Positions 43,578 through 51,642 of a stretch of DNA of 64,000 nucleotides are shown one piece after another. Position numbers and translations under genes: made by a program. This DNA comes from Gordonia phthalatica (GTDB lineage Bacteria; Actinomycetota; Actinomycetes; Mycobacteriales; Mycobacteriaceae), in contig NZ_CP011853.1 of NCBI RefSeq assembly GCF_001305675.1, positions 1,922,001 through 1,986,000 of the forward strand, written 5' to 3'. Position 1 is the stretch's first letter. Each line of letters opens with the position of its first letter. Under the pieces are notes generated by a model. It had not been told where the DNA came from. It ran no database searches and was given only the letters and a program-made list of their open reading frames with translations.

Positions 43578-44822
43578 ATGAGCGCGGCGATCATCTGGAG
43601 TGAGCACTTCATGGACTACAAGTGGGCTTACACCCACCCGATGAGTCCGGTTCGACTGGCGTTGACCATGTCGTTGGCGCGGAGTCTCGGCGTCCTCGAC
43701 GACGTCGAGACGGCCGAACCACTGCCCGTCGACGACACCGTCCTGACCACCGTGCACTCGCAGGGCTACATCGACGCGGTCCGTGCCGTCAGTACCGGTG
43801 CCACGTCCATGAACGCACCGGTCCTGGAGCGACTGTTCGGGCTCGGCAGCGCCGACAACCCGATCTTCCAGGGCATGCACGACGCAGGCTCCATGCTCGT
43901 CGGCGGCTCCCTCGCCGCGGCACAGGCCATCGCGTCCGGCAGGGTCCGCCGAGCGGTGAACATCGGCGGCGGCATGCACCACGCCATGAAGGGGCACGCG
44001 GCCGGCTTCTGCATCTACAACGACTGCTCCATCGCCATCAAATGGCTGCTGGAGAACGGCTACGACCGGATCGCCTACATCGACGTCGACGCCCACCACG
44101 GCGACGGGGTGCAGGCCCAGTTCATCGGTGACCCGCGGGTCATGACGATCTCGCTGCACCAGCACCCGGCCACACTGTGGCCGGGAACCGGGTGGGCCAC
44201 CGAGGTCGGGGAGGGCGATGCGGCGGGCACCGCGGTCAACGTCGGACTCATGCCGGGCCTGGCCGACGGCCTGTGGCTGCGGGCCTTCAACGCCGTGGTG
44301 CCGTCGATGATCGCCGCCTTCAAGCCGCAGATCCTGGTGACGCAGATCGGCGTCGACAGCCACCGCGACGACCCGCTGACCGACCTCGCCTTGACCGTCG
44401 ACGGACACGCCGCAGCGATTCGAGCGCTGCGCGATCTCGCCGACCGCTACTGCGAAGGTCGCTGGCTGTCGGTCGGCGGCGGCGGATACGGCGTGGTCAA
44501 CGTGGTACCGCGCAGTTGGACGCATCTGATCGCGGCGGCGCTCGACCGCGATGTGGATCCGACGACCGCCGTCGGCGCCGACTGGTTGGCGGGCGCGCAG
44601 GACCTGGCGGCCACGGTCCACCCCGACTATCGGCGACCGCCGGAGGCCACTATGGGCGACGGCGGCACCACCGACTTCGTGCCGTGGGACGGGAACAGCG
44701 GCGCCGAACCCCCGCCCGGCGTGTCGGAGGCCGCCCAGCGCCAGACGGACAAAGCCATCATCGCCACTCGTCGTGCGGTCTTCCCGCTGCACGGACTGGA
44801 TCCGGAGGACCCGCGTGACTGA
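43578..44822 (+). CDS. acuC: AcuC-type class I histone-deacetylase-like protein
   Basis: A 414-residue zinc-dependent amidohydrolase. The active site is recognisable: GGMHHAMKGHAAGFCIYND carries the charge-relay His pair, DVDAHHGDG the zinc ligands, and GVDSHRDDPLTDL a third. AcuC in Bacillus removes acetyl groups from acetyl-CoA synthetase. The stop overlaps the GNAT-synthetase start by eight bases, so a deacetylase and a protein acetyltransferase are made together. Starts at ATG 43578 after a GAAGGCGAG stretch. Confidence 0.92.
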   Translation: MSAAIIWSEHFMDYKWAYTHPMSPVRLALTMSLARSLGVLDDVETAEPLPVDDTVLTTVHSQGYIDAVRAVSTGATSMNAPVLERLFGLGSADNPIFQGMHDAGSMLVGGSLAAAQAIASGRVRRAVNIGGGMHHAMKGHAAGFCIYNDCSIAIKWLLENGYDRIAYIDVDAHHGDGVQAQFIGDPRVMTISLHQHPATLWPGTGWATEVGEGDAAGTAVNVGLMPGLADGLWLRAFNAVVPSMIAAFKPQILVTQIGVDSHRDDPLTDLALTVDGHAAAIRALRDLADRYCEGRWLSVGGGGYGVVNVVPRSWTHLIAAALDRDVDPTTAVGADWLAGAQDLAATVHPDYRRPPEATMGDGGTTDFVPWDGNSGAEPPPGVSEAAQRQTDKAIIATRRAVFPLHGLDPEDPRD

Positions 44823-47622
44823 GAACCCCGAGAGCACCGTGAACCCCGAGAGCACCGTGAACCCCGAGAGCACCGAGCAGCAGGCACTGCCGCGCGAGTA
44901 CCCGCGGCAGTGGACGGCCGACGTCCTGGCCTCCGACGGCGGCGTGGTGCACCTCCGGCCGATCGTGCCCGCCGACGCCGATCTGCTGGTGGCGTTCCAC
45001 AACGGTCTGAGCGAACGCACCCGGTACATGCGGTACTTCGGTCCGACGCCCACCCTTCCGCCCCGCGAAGTGGTCCGGATGACCACCGTCGACTACCGCA
45101 ATCGCGTTGCGCTGCTGGCCTTCCTGGGCGACGAGGTGATCGCGATGGGCCTGTACGAGGGTCTGGCCGCGGACGGCAAGCCGGATTCGGCGGAGGTCGC
45201 CTTCGTCGTCGCCGACGACCATCAGGGGCGCGGTCTGGGTCCGGTCCTCCTGGAGCACCTGGCCGGGGCCGCGGCGGAGAACGGGTTCACTCGGTTCGAG
45301 GCCGAGGTCCTCTCGGAGAACCCGAACATGGTCGCGGTGTTCCGTGACGCCGGCTATCAGATCAACCGTGCCTTCGACGGCAGCACCGTGCACGTGGAGT
45401 TCCTGATCGACCCGACCGAGGCGCTGACCTCGGTGCGCAACGCGCGCGAGCGCGCCTCCGAGGCGCGCAGCGTCGCCAACCTGCTGCGTCCGCAGGCGGT
45501 CGCAGTGATCGGTGCGTCGACCGACTCCAAGAAGGTCGGCAACGTGATCCTGGCGAACATCCTCGCCGCAGGCTTCACCGGGCCGGTGTTCCCGGTCAAC
45601 GGTGCGGGCGTCGTTCCGGCGGAGGAGCCCGAACGGGCGGTTCCCGGCCGGAGCGCGCGGCAGCCGCGCAGCAAGAAGCGCGAGGCGCCGCCGTCGGTGC
45701 GCGGCATCCGGTCCTACCCGACGGTGCGTGACATCCCCGACCCCGTCGACCTCGCCGTGATCGCGGTGCCCGCCGCGGGGATCGACCAGGTGCTCGACGA
45801 CTGTCTCGCCAAGGGCGTCCGCACCCTGGTGGTGGTGTCCGCGGGCTTCGGCGAACGCGGGACGGCCGGCCTGGAGAACGAGAAGAGGCTCGCCGAGCAG
45901 GTGCGTCAGCACGGGATGCGACTGGTGGGGCCGAACGCGCTCGGCGTGGTGAACAACCATCACGAGATCGCACTCAACGCATCCCTCGCCCCGCGGATCC
46001 CCGGCGCCGGACGCGTCGGCTTCTTCTGCCAGTCGGGCGCCCTCGGCATCGCGATCCTCGACACCGCCGCGCATCGCCAGCTCGGCCTCTCGACCTTCGT
46101 CTCGGCGGGCAACCGCGCCGACGTCTCCGGCAACGACGTGCTCCAGTACTGGGACACCGATGACGACACCGACGTGGTCCTCCTGTATCTGGAGAGCTTC
46201 GGCAACCCCCGCAAGTTCGGTCGCATCGCGCGCCGCGTGGCGTCGAAGAAGCCGATCGTGGCGATCAAGTCGGGCAGCGGCGCCATGTCGCCGACACACG
46301 TGCAGCGCACCGGTCCGGTCCGCGACGACCGGATCGCGCAGATGGTGCTGGAACAGGCCGGGGTGATCCAGGTCGAGACCATCGCCGAACTCTTCGACTG
46401 CGCGACCGTGCTGGCCTACCAGCCGCTGCCGACGGGTCCGCGCACCGCGATCGTCGGGAACTCGTCGGTGATCGCCTCCCTCGCCGCCAACACGGCGCGC
46501 ACATCGGGCCTGACCGTCGTGTCGTCGGTGGACCTCGGTCCGGCGGTGAGCCGACAGGAGCTGACCGCGGCCGTCGCCGCGGTGATGACCGATGACGAGA
46601 TCGACGCGGTGATCGTGGTCTTCGTTCCGCCGGTCGCCGTCGACTCCGCCGACTACGCCCTCGGCCTCATGGAGGCGACCCGCCCGGCCGCCGGCGGTGA
46701 CGTCCCGGTGAAGCCCGTCGTCACGACCTTCCTCGCGGTGGAGGGCGTCCCCGACGGGCTGTCCAGGACGGGTGCCGACGGCCTACCGGTCCGCGGGTCG
46801 ATCCCGTCGTACCCGACGCCGGAACGAGCGGCCAGCGCCCTGGCTCAGGCGTGGCGTTACGCGCAGTGGCGTGCGCGCCCGGACTCGCAGCCCGCAGCGA
46901 TCCCGAACGTGCACCCCGAGGACGTCCGCAGCTTCGTCCGCGAAGTGATGGTGGAGGGGGAGAACCGGGTGCTCAGTGCTCGCGAGGGCGCGTACGTGCT
47001 CGAGCAGTACGGCATCGGCGTGGTGCCCTTCCGCGACGTCAACACCATGCACGAGGCGTCGGCCGCGGCCCGCGAGCTGGGGTTCCCGGTGGTCGTGAAG
47101 TCGACGTCGCCCGACTGGGTCGGCCGCGTGGACCGCGAGGGCGCCCGACTCGACCTGTCCGATGCGACGGCCGTGATCAACGCCTTCAACGAGTTGCAGG
47201 CGCTCACCGGCGAGTCCGCGCTGCAGGTGCAGCGGATGGCGGCGAAGGGCGTCGGGCTGTACATCGGCGTCACGGACACGCCGTCGTACGGTCCGCTGAT
47301 CTCGTTCGGGCTGTCGGGCCGGTTGTTCGAGGCGCTCGGCGACCGCAGTCACCGCTCCATCCCGCTCACCGAGCACGATGCCCGTGAGCTCGTCGACGAA
47401 CCCAGCGTGCAGGTGCTGCTCGGGGAGGACGGTACCGACCCGGCACGGCTGGTGGATCTGCTGCAGCGGGTGTCGGCGTTGATCGACGACGTCCCGGAGA
47501 TCCGCGAACTGCGCCTGGACCCGATCCTGACCTCGCCGGAGGGAATCGCGGTGCTCGGGTCGCAGATAGAAGTGGGCCCGGTGCCTACTCTCGCAGACAC
47601 CGGGCCCCGGCGGTTGGGCTGA
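44815..47622 (+). CDS. GNAT acetyltransferase fused to NDP-forming acyl-CoA synthetase (Pat-like)
   Basis: A 935-residue two-part protein. A repeat-rich N-terminus (NPESTV three times) leads to a GNAT domain (about 30-205; VADDHQGRGLGPVLLEHL is the acetyl-CoA motif). The rest is an ADP-forming acyl-CoA synthetase: CoA-binding (GASTDSKKVGNVIL), ligase (GPNALGVVNNHHEI), a phospho-His loop region (SPTHVQRTG) and an ATP-grasp end. Salmonella Pat has the same two domains in the reverse order and acetylates lysines of acyl-CoA synthetases. Paired with AcuC, the likely role is reversible protein acetylation; the synthetase part may be regulatory. Confidence 0.88.
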   Translation: MTENPESTVNPESTVNPESTEQQALPREYPRQWTADVLASDGGVVHLRPIVPADADLLVAFHNGLSERTRYMRYFGPTPTLPPREVVRMTTVDYRNRVALLAFLGDEVIAMGLYEGLAADGKPDSAEVAFVVADDHQGRGLGPVLLEHLAGAAAENGFTRFEAEVLSENPNMVAVFRDAGYQINRAFDGSTVHVEFLIDPTEALTSVRNARERASEARSVANLLRPQAVAVIGASTDSKKVGNVILANILAAGFTGPVFPVNGAGVVPAEEPERAVPGRSARQPRSKKREAPPSVRGIRSYPTVRDIPDPVDLAVIAVPAAGIDQVLDDCLAKGVRTLVVVSAGFGERGTAGLENEKRLAEQVRQHGMRLVGPNALGVVNNHHEIALNASLAPRIPGAGRVGFFCQSGALGIAILDTAAHRQLGLSTFVSAGNRADVSGNDVLQYWDTDDDTDVVLLYLESFGNPRKFGRIARRVASKKPIVAIKSGSGAMSPTHVQRTGPVRDDRIAQMVLEQAGVIQVETIAELFDCATVLAYQPLPTGPRTAIVGNSSVIASLAANTARTSGLTVVSSVDLGPAVSRQELTAAVAAVMTDDEIDAVIVVFVPPVAVDSADYALGLMEATRPAAGGDVPVKPVVTTFLAVEGVPDGLSRTGADGLPVRGSIPSYPTPERAASALAQAWRYAQWRARPDSQPAAIPNVHPEDVRSFVREVMVEGENRVLSAREGAYVLEQYGIGVVPFRDVNTMHEASAAARELGFPVVVKSTSPDWVGRVDREGARLDLSDATAVINAFNELQALTGESALQVQRMAAKGVGLYIGVTDTPSYGPLISFGLSGRLFEALGDRSHRSIPLTEHDARELVDEPSVQVLLGEDGTDPARLVDLLQRVSALIDDVPEIRELRLDPILTSPEGIAVLGSQIEVGPVPTLADTGPRRLG
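44824..44877 (+). repeat. three 18-bp tandem repeats in the start of the GNAT gene
   Basis: Units at 44824-44841, 44842-44859 and 44860-44877 begin AACCCCGAGAGCACC and encode NPESTV, NPESTV, NPESTE. The first two are identical and the third differs in one base. They form a short disordered, acidic linker before the GNAT fold; copy number may vary between strains. Confidence 0.9.
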
Positions 47623-47650
47623 TCTGGAGGGGGATCGTTCAGCCCGACCG
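47574..47650. terminator. terminator hairpins between the GNAT gene and sigB
   Basis: GGGCCCGGTG (47574-47583) pairs with CACCGGGCCC (47598-47607) inside the last codons of the GNAT gene, and CGGTTGGGCTGA (47611-47622) pairs with TCAGCCCGACCG (47639-47650) with one wobble. Both genes end here, so the region probably stops transcription from both sides. Confidence 0.65.
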
Positions 47651-47665
47651 CCCAGCTCTCAGCGG

Positions 47666-48664
47666 TCAGCTGGCATAGGCGCGCAGCTTCTCGGCGCGAT
47701 CACCCTGCCGCAGCTTGCCCATCACCTCGCGCTCGATCTGACGCACGCGCTCGCGCGACAGACCGAATGCCCGGCCGATCTGGTCGAGCGTCCGCGGCTG
47801 GCCGTCGTCGAGGCCGTAGCGCATCGTGATGACCTGCATCTCGCGCTCGTCGAGCGTCGAGAGCACCGTCCGGATGTCCGAGTGCAGCAGGTTCGCGATG
47901 ACGACGGTCTCGGCCGAGGTGGCCTCGGCGTCCTCGATGAAGTCGCCGAGCGGCGCCTCCTCGTCGTTGCCGACCGGCATGTCCAGGCTCACCGGGTCGC
48001 GGCTATGATCCATCAGATCGGCGATCTTGGCGGCCGGGATGCCCGACTCCAGCGAGATCTCCTCGTCGGTGGCCTCGCGGCCCAACTGCTGGTGCAGCTC
48101 GCGGCGGATGCGGGCGATCTTGTTGACCTGCTCCACGAGGTGGACGGGGAGTCGGATGGTCCGGCTCTGGTCGGCCATGCCGCGGCTGATCGCCTGGCGG
48201 ATCCACCAGGTGGCATAGGTCGAGAACTTGTATCCCTTGGCGTAGTCGAACTTCTCGACCGCGCGGATCAAGCCGAGGTTGCCCTCCTGGATCAGATCGA
48301 GCAGCGGCATGCCGCGGCCCGTGTACCGCTTCGCGAGCGACACGACCAGACGCAGGTTGGCCTCGAGGAGGTGAGCGCGGGCCTGCTCGCCCTGGCGGAC
48401 CAGAATCGCGTAGTCGCGCTTCTTGGCAGGCGACAGACGCTTCTTGGTGGCCAGGAGGTGTTTCGCATAGAGCCCGGCCTCGATGGCCTTGGAGAGGTCC
48501 ACCTCCTGCTCGGCGTTCAGCAGCGCGGTGCGGCCGATCCCGTTGAGATACACGCGAACGAGGTCGGCGGACGGCGACTGAGCATCAAGATCCGCCTCGG
48601 TCAGCGCGGGGCGAGTACGGGTGGATCGTGCTTCGGACGGGCGGGCAATCGTCGAGTGAGCCAT
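47666..48664 (-). CDS. sigB: RNA polymerase sigma factor SigB (group 2)
   Basis: A 332-residue primary-like sigma factor. Region 1.2 (DLVRVYLNGIGR), region 2 with the core-binding and -10 recognition helix (YKFSTYATWWIRQAI), region 3 and region 4.2 HTH (TLDQIGRAFGLSRERVRQIE) are all complete. It lacks the long region 1.1 of SigA. SigB serves general stress and starvation; it sits next to ideR as in mycobacteria. An ECF-type promoter lies upstream. Confidence 0.95.
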   Translation of the reverse strand: MAHSTIARPSEARSTRTRPALTEADLDAQSPSADLVRVYLNGIGRTALLNAEQEVDLSKAIEAGLYAKHLLATKKRLSPAKKRDYAILVRQGEQARAHLLEANLRLVVSLAKRYTGRGMPLLDLIQEGNLGLIRAVEKFDYAKGYKFSTYATWWIRQAISRGMADQSRTIRLPVHLVEQVNKIARIRRELHQQLGREATDEEISLESGIPAAKIADLMDHSRDPVSLDMPVGNDEEAPLGDFIEDAEATSAETVVIANLLHSDIRTVLSTLDEREMQVITMRYGLDDGQPRTLDQIGRAFGLSRERVRQIEREVMGKLRQGDRAEKLRAYAS

Positions 48665-48707
48665 GCGACCTCCTGGAGATGCGATTCATCGTGCGTTCAC
48701 CAGGTCC

Positions 48708-48734
48708 AACGCCGTCGGTTCCGGAAAGGTTCCC
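48708..48734 (-). promoter_or_regulatory. ECF (SigE/SigH-type) promoter of sigB
   Basis: On the minus strand GGGAAC (48734-48729) and CGTT (48711-48708) are 17 bp apart, matching the -35/-10 of mycobacterial SigE/SigH promoters, which drive sigB there. Transcription would start about 40 nt before the sigB ATG. Confidence 0.75.
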
Positions 48735-48842
48735 GAAGTTGCTGAGAAGTCGCTAAGGATACCGGATCTTCGGCGTCAGGCCAGATGACTGTGACAACGT
48801 CACAGCGCGCGGATCTGTTCCCGACGGTCCCGGACGGTGCAC

Positions 48843-49709
48843 TCAGGCGGTGGTCGGTCTCGGGGTCAGGACCACCGGGCCGTCGTCGGTGATCGCGATG
48901 GTGTGCTCCGAGTGCGCGGTGTTGCTGCCGTCGGCCGAGCGGATGGTCCAGCCGTCGGGGTCGTAGACGATCTCGTCGGTCCCGATGGCCCACCAGGGTT
49001 CCAACGCCAGCACCAGCCCGGGCTTCAGCACGAGCCCCTGACCGCGACGACCGAGGTTCGGCACGTGCGGATCCTCGTGCATGGTGCGCCCGAGTCCGTG
49101 GCCGCCGAAACCGGTGTTGACGCGGTAGCCGTCGGAGAGCGCGACGGCGCCGATCGCGAAGCCGATGTCGCCGAGCGTTCCGCCCGGGACGGCGGCGGCG
49201 ATGCCGGCGTCGAGGGCTCGACGAGTCGAGTCGATGAGGCGGGCATCGGGATCGCCGGGACGGGAGGCGACGTCGTCGTCGAAGCCCACCTGCACGGTGG
49301 TCGCCGAGTCGGCGACCCAGCCGTCGATCGAGACCGCGAAGTCGAGCGTCAGGACGTCGCCCTTCGCGAGCGTGTGGGGACGCGGGAGTCCGTGCAGCAC
49401 ACCGTCGTTCACCGACAGGCAGATCACGTTCCGGAACGGTCCGTCGCCGAACGACGGGGCGTAGTCCCAGTAGCAGCTCTCGGCGCCGCGGGCCTTCACC
49501 ATCGCGCGGGCCCGGTGCTCCAGATCCATCACGTTCACGCCCGGCTCCGCCATCGCCGAGAGTTCGGTGAGCACGTCGGCGACGAAGCGTCCGGTGACGG
49601 CGATCTGCTCGATCTGGGCGGGTGTCTTGAGTTCGATGGCGGATCCTCTGCGTCGTGGGCTTCCTGATCGACGGGCGAAGGCGCGGTCGAAGGCGCTACG
49701 CAGTCCCAT
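48843..49709 (-). CDS. map: methionine aminopeptidase, type I
   Basis: A 288-residue dinuclear metalloprotease that removes N-terminal methionine. The metal ligands are D123 and D134 (LDFAVSIDGWVAD), H204 (GGHGLGR), E237 (ALEPWW) and E268 (SEHTI); H106 (VLHGLP) lies in the substrate pocket. ATG 49709 is used; a frame extension to 49787 has no similarity. The start overlaps the end of the DUF3099 gene by 14 bp. It lies upstream of sigB on the same strand. Confidence 0.95.
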   Translation of the reverse strand: MGLRSAFDRAFARRSGSPRRRGSAIELKTPAQIEQIAVTGRFVADVLTELSAMAEPGVNVMDLEHRARAMVKARGAESCYWDYAPSFGDGPFRNVICLSVNDGVLHGLPRPHTLAKGDVLTLDFAVSIDGWVADSATTVQVGFDDDVASRPGDPDARLIDSTRRALDAGIAAAVPGGTLGDIGFAIGAVALSDGYRVNTGFGGHGLGRTMHEDPHVPNLGRRGQGLVLKPGLVLALEPWWAIGTDEIVYDPDGWTIRSADGSNTAHSEHTIAITDDGPVVLTPRPTTA

Positions 49710-50190
49710 CGTCGTCCTTCTGTTCGTCGTTCCTCGGGTCGGCGTCGTTCTTCGCGTCGGTGCGGGGCTCGGTGGGGATCTCCTCATCCGTGCTGTCCTC
49801 CACGTCCAGATCCAGGACGGGGTGGTCGGAGTCGTCGTCGAACCCCGGCGTCCGCGGCGTCTCGGGCTCGACGGTCAGCGACGGCTGCACCGGGTGGGCG
49901 CTGCCGTAGTGGTACAGCGGAACCTCGCCGCGCGGACGCGGGGCTCGGTCGTTGGCCTTCAGGACCGCGATCCACGGAATCGGAATGGAGGCGACGATGA
50001 TGGCGACCGCGATCCATCCGTTCTGGGTGACCCCGTAGACGATCGACGCGATGATCAACGCGGGGATGCGAATGCTCATCATGATGAAGTAGCGGCGTTT
50101 TCGGGCGCGGAACGCGGCGTCACGGTCGGGTTCGGCGCTGGTGATCAGAAATTCGTCGGCGTCCCCGTCGTGTTCTCGTCGCTCGTCCAT
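49696..50190 (-). CDS. DUF3099 membrane protein
   Basis: A 164-residue protein with a short N-terminal FLITSAEPDRDAAFRARKRRYFI motif, two membrane helices (about 36-56 and 59-80) and an acidic, disordered tail (about 110-164). It belongs to DUF3099, an actinobacterial family of unknown role. ATG 50190 is chosen because homology starts there; the open frame is longer. Divergent from DUF3039 and overlapping map. Confidence 0.85.
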   Translation of the reverse strand: MDERREHDGDADEFLITSAEPDRDAAFRARKRRYFIMMSIRIPALIIASIVYGVTQNGWIAVAIIVASIPIPWIAVLKANDRAPRPRGEVPLYHYGSAHPVQPSLTVEPETPRTPGFDDDSDHPVLDLDVEDSTDEEIPTEPRTDAKNDADPRNDEQKDDDGTA

Positions 50191-50242
50191 GCCTTCGATT
50201 CTGGCACGCTGGGTGGCGATGGCTTCTGTCACAATGGTCGTC

Positions 50243-50473
50243 ATGGCTACACAGACGATCGAACGTCCGGACATCGACGAACGGACACAGAAGGACGACG
50301 ACGCCCCGAAGTTCTTCCACTACGTGAAGAAGGACAAGATGGCCGAGAGCGCCGTCATGGGCACGCACGTCGTCGCGCTCTGCGGTGAGGTCTTCCCGGT
50401 CACCAAGGCGGCCAAGCCCGGTTCGCCGGTGTGCCCCAAGTGCAAGAAGATCTACGAGAAGCTGAAGAAGTAG
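50243..50473 (+). CDS. DUF3039 small zinc-binding protein
   Basis: A 76-residue protein with conserved KFFHYVKKDK, ALCGEVFPVT and CPKCKKIYEKL. The Cys and CxxC spacing suggests a bound zinc. It belongs to DUF3039, widespread in Actinobacteria, with no assigned function. ATG 50243 gives the common length; an ATG at 50234 in frame adds three residues. It overlaps no neighbour and converges on yihY. Confidence 0.88.
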   Translation: MATQTIERPDIDERTQKDDDAPKFFHYVKKDKMAESAVMGTHVVALCGEVFPVTKAAKPGSPVCPKCKKIYEKLKK

Positions 50474-50476
50474 TCG

Positions 50477-51544
50477 CTACGACCGCGGGTCGTCGCTGTG
50501 CGACGCCCCGTGGCCGTTCAGCGCCCGATTCCGGAGCGTGTCGGTGAGTTCGATGGTCTGCGTCGAGACCCAGTTCCGGACCACTCCGCCCTGCCCGTGC
50601 GACGGCCACAGCTCCTCGGCCGCGGCGTTGAACTCGGCGCCGAGGACGATCGCGAAGCCGAGGAAGTACGTGAACAGCAGGAACGCGATCGGGGTCGCCA
50701 GCGCGCCGTAGGTGTAGCCGGCGTTGGTGAGCGCCGTCAGATAGAACCGCAGGACGTACGTGGCGAGCCAGAAGAACACGCCCGCGAGCAGTGCTCCGGG
50801 CATCAGGCGGTGCCAGGGGAGCGGGTACGGCAGCGCGAACCGGTACAGGGCCACCAGGGCACCGATCAGCAGCACCCCGACGAATGGGAAGTATCCCCAG
50901 TCCACGAGGTCGGAGATCGCCGGATCCCAGGCGTCGGGCAGGACCCGCCGCAGGTAGGTGGGTCCCAGCGCCACCAGGGGCAGCACCAGCACGCACGCGA
51001 TCAGGAAGAACAGGTAGATGATCAGCGCGAAGATGCGCTGCCAGACGGGGTTGCGGATCTGGTGCTGACCGTGTGCGTGGACGATCGACGACACGAAGCA
51101 CGACATCGCCGACGAGCCCGCCCACAGCGACAGCACGAAGCCCAGGGAGATGACGGCGACGCGTCCGCGACCCAGCACGTTGTCGACCGTCGGGACGATC
51201 AGGTCGTCGACCACGTTCGGCGTGAACGCGCGCTCGGAGAACGAGATGATCCGGTGCGTGATGATGTCGACGGTGTCCGGCCCGAACCAGCCACCGATGT
51301 AGCCGAGGCTGCCGAGCACTCCGAGGAGCAGCGGCGGCAGTGACAGGGCCTGCCAGAACGCGGCCTGGGCCGCCCACCCGATGATCGAGTCGTCCCACGC
51401 CTTGACGATGGTGCGCCACGCGAGTCGCGGCACGCCGTGGATCACCTCACGCGGGCTCGGCCTGCCGTGCGGCAGGCCGTCCCGGTCATGGTCCGCGGCA
51501 TCCTCGGGCGCGGTCGGCTCATCGGTGTCGATGGGTACCAGCAT
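50477..51544 (-). CDS. YihY/RbN (BrkB-like) family membrane protein
   Basis: A 355-residue protein with about six membrane helices. Signatures include WAAQAAFWQALSLPPLL at the first helix, the conserved polar SAMSCFVSSIVHAHG, and the C-terminal TNAGYTYGALATPIAFLLFTYFLGFAIVLGAEFNA. The family was once thought to be RNase BN; its true role is unknown, probably transport or envelope. ATG 51544 is chosen; the frame extends to 51745 without similarity. Divergent from the next helicase gene. Confidence 0.92.
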   Translation of the reverse strand: MLVPIDTDEPTAPEDAADHDRDGLPHGRPSPREVIHGVPRLAWRTIVKAWDDSIIGWAAQAAFWQALSLPPLLLGVLGSLGYIGGWFGPDTVDIITHRIISFSERAFTPNVVDDLIVPTVDNVLGRGRVAVISLGFVLSLWAGSSAMSCFVSSIVHAHGQHQIRNPVWQRIFALIIYLFFLIACVLVLPLVALGPTYLRRVLPDAWDPAISDLVDWGYFPFVGVLLIGALVALYRFALPYPLPWHRLMPGALLAGVFFWLATYVLRFYLTALTNAGYTYGALATPIAFLLFTYFLGFAIVLGAEFNAAAEELWPSHGQGGVVRNWVSTQTIELTDTLRNRALNGHGASHSDDPRS

Positions 51545-51578
51545 GGCCGATGAGCCGCCGAGGCCGTGCGCTGGGCCG

Positions 51579-51606
51579 TTGTCCGGCGTGGCGCAGGGGG
51601 TAGACT
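51579..51606 (+). promoter_or_regulatory. promoter of the SF2 helicase gene
   Basis: TTGTCC (51579-51584) and TAGACT (51601-51606) are 16 bp apart. The gene start is 36 bp after the -10, with AGGAGGG (51624-51630) as ribosome site. Confidence 0.65.
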
Positions 51607-51642
51607 CGGGGAGGTTTTTCTTCAGGAGGGTGCACGTACGCG

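Noticed and set aside
48789..48805. CTGTGACAACGTCACAG as a CRP/GlxR site upstream of sigB
   Set aside because: The palindrome is perfect, but the spacer is one base shorter than TGTGA-N6-TCACA, so a CRP site is doubtful.
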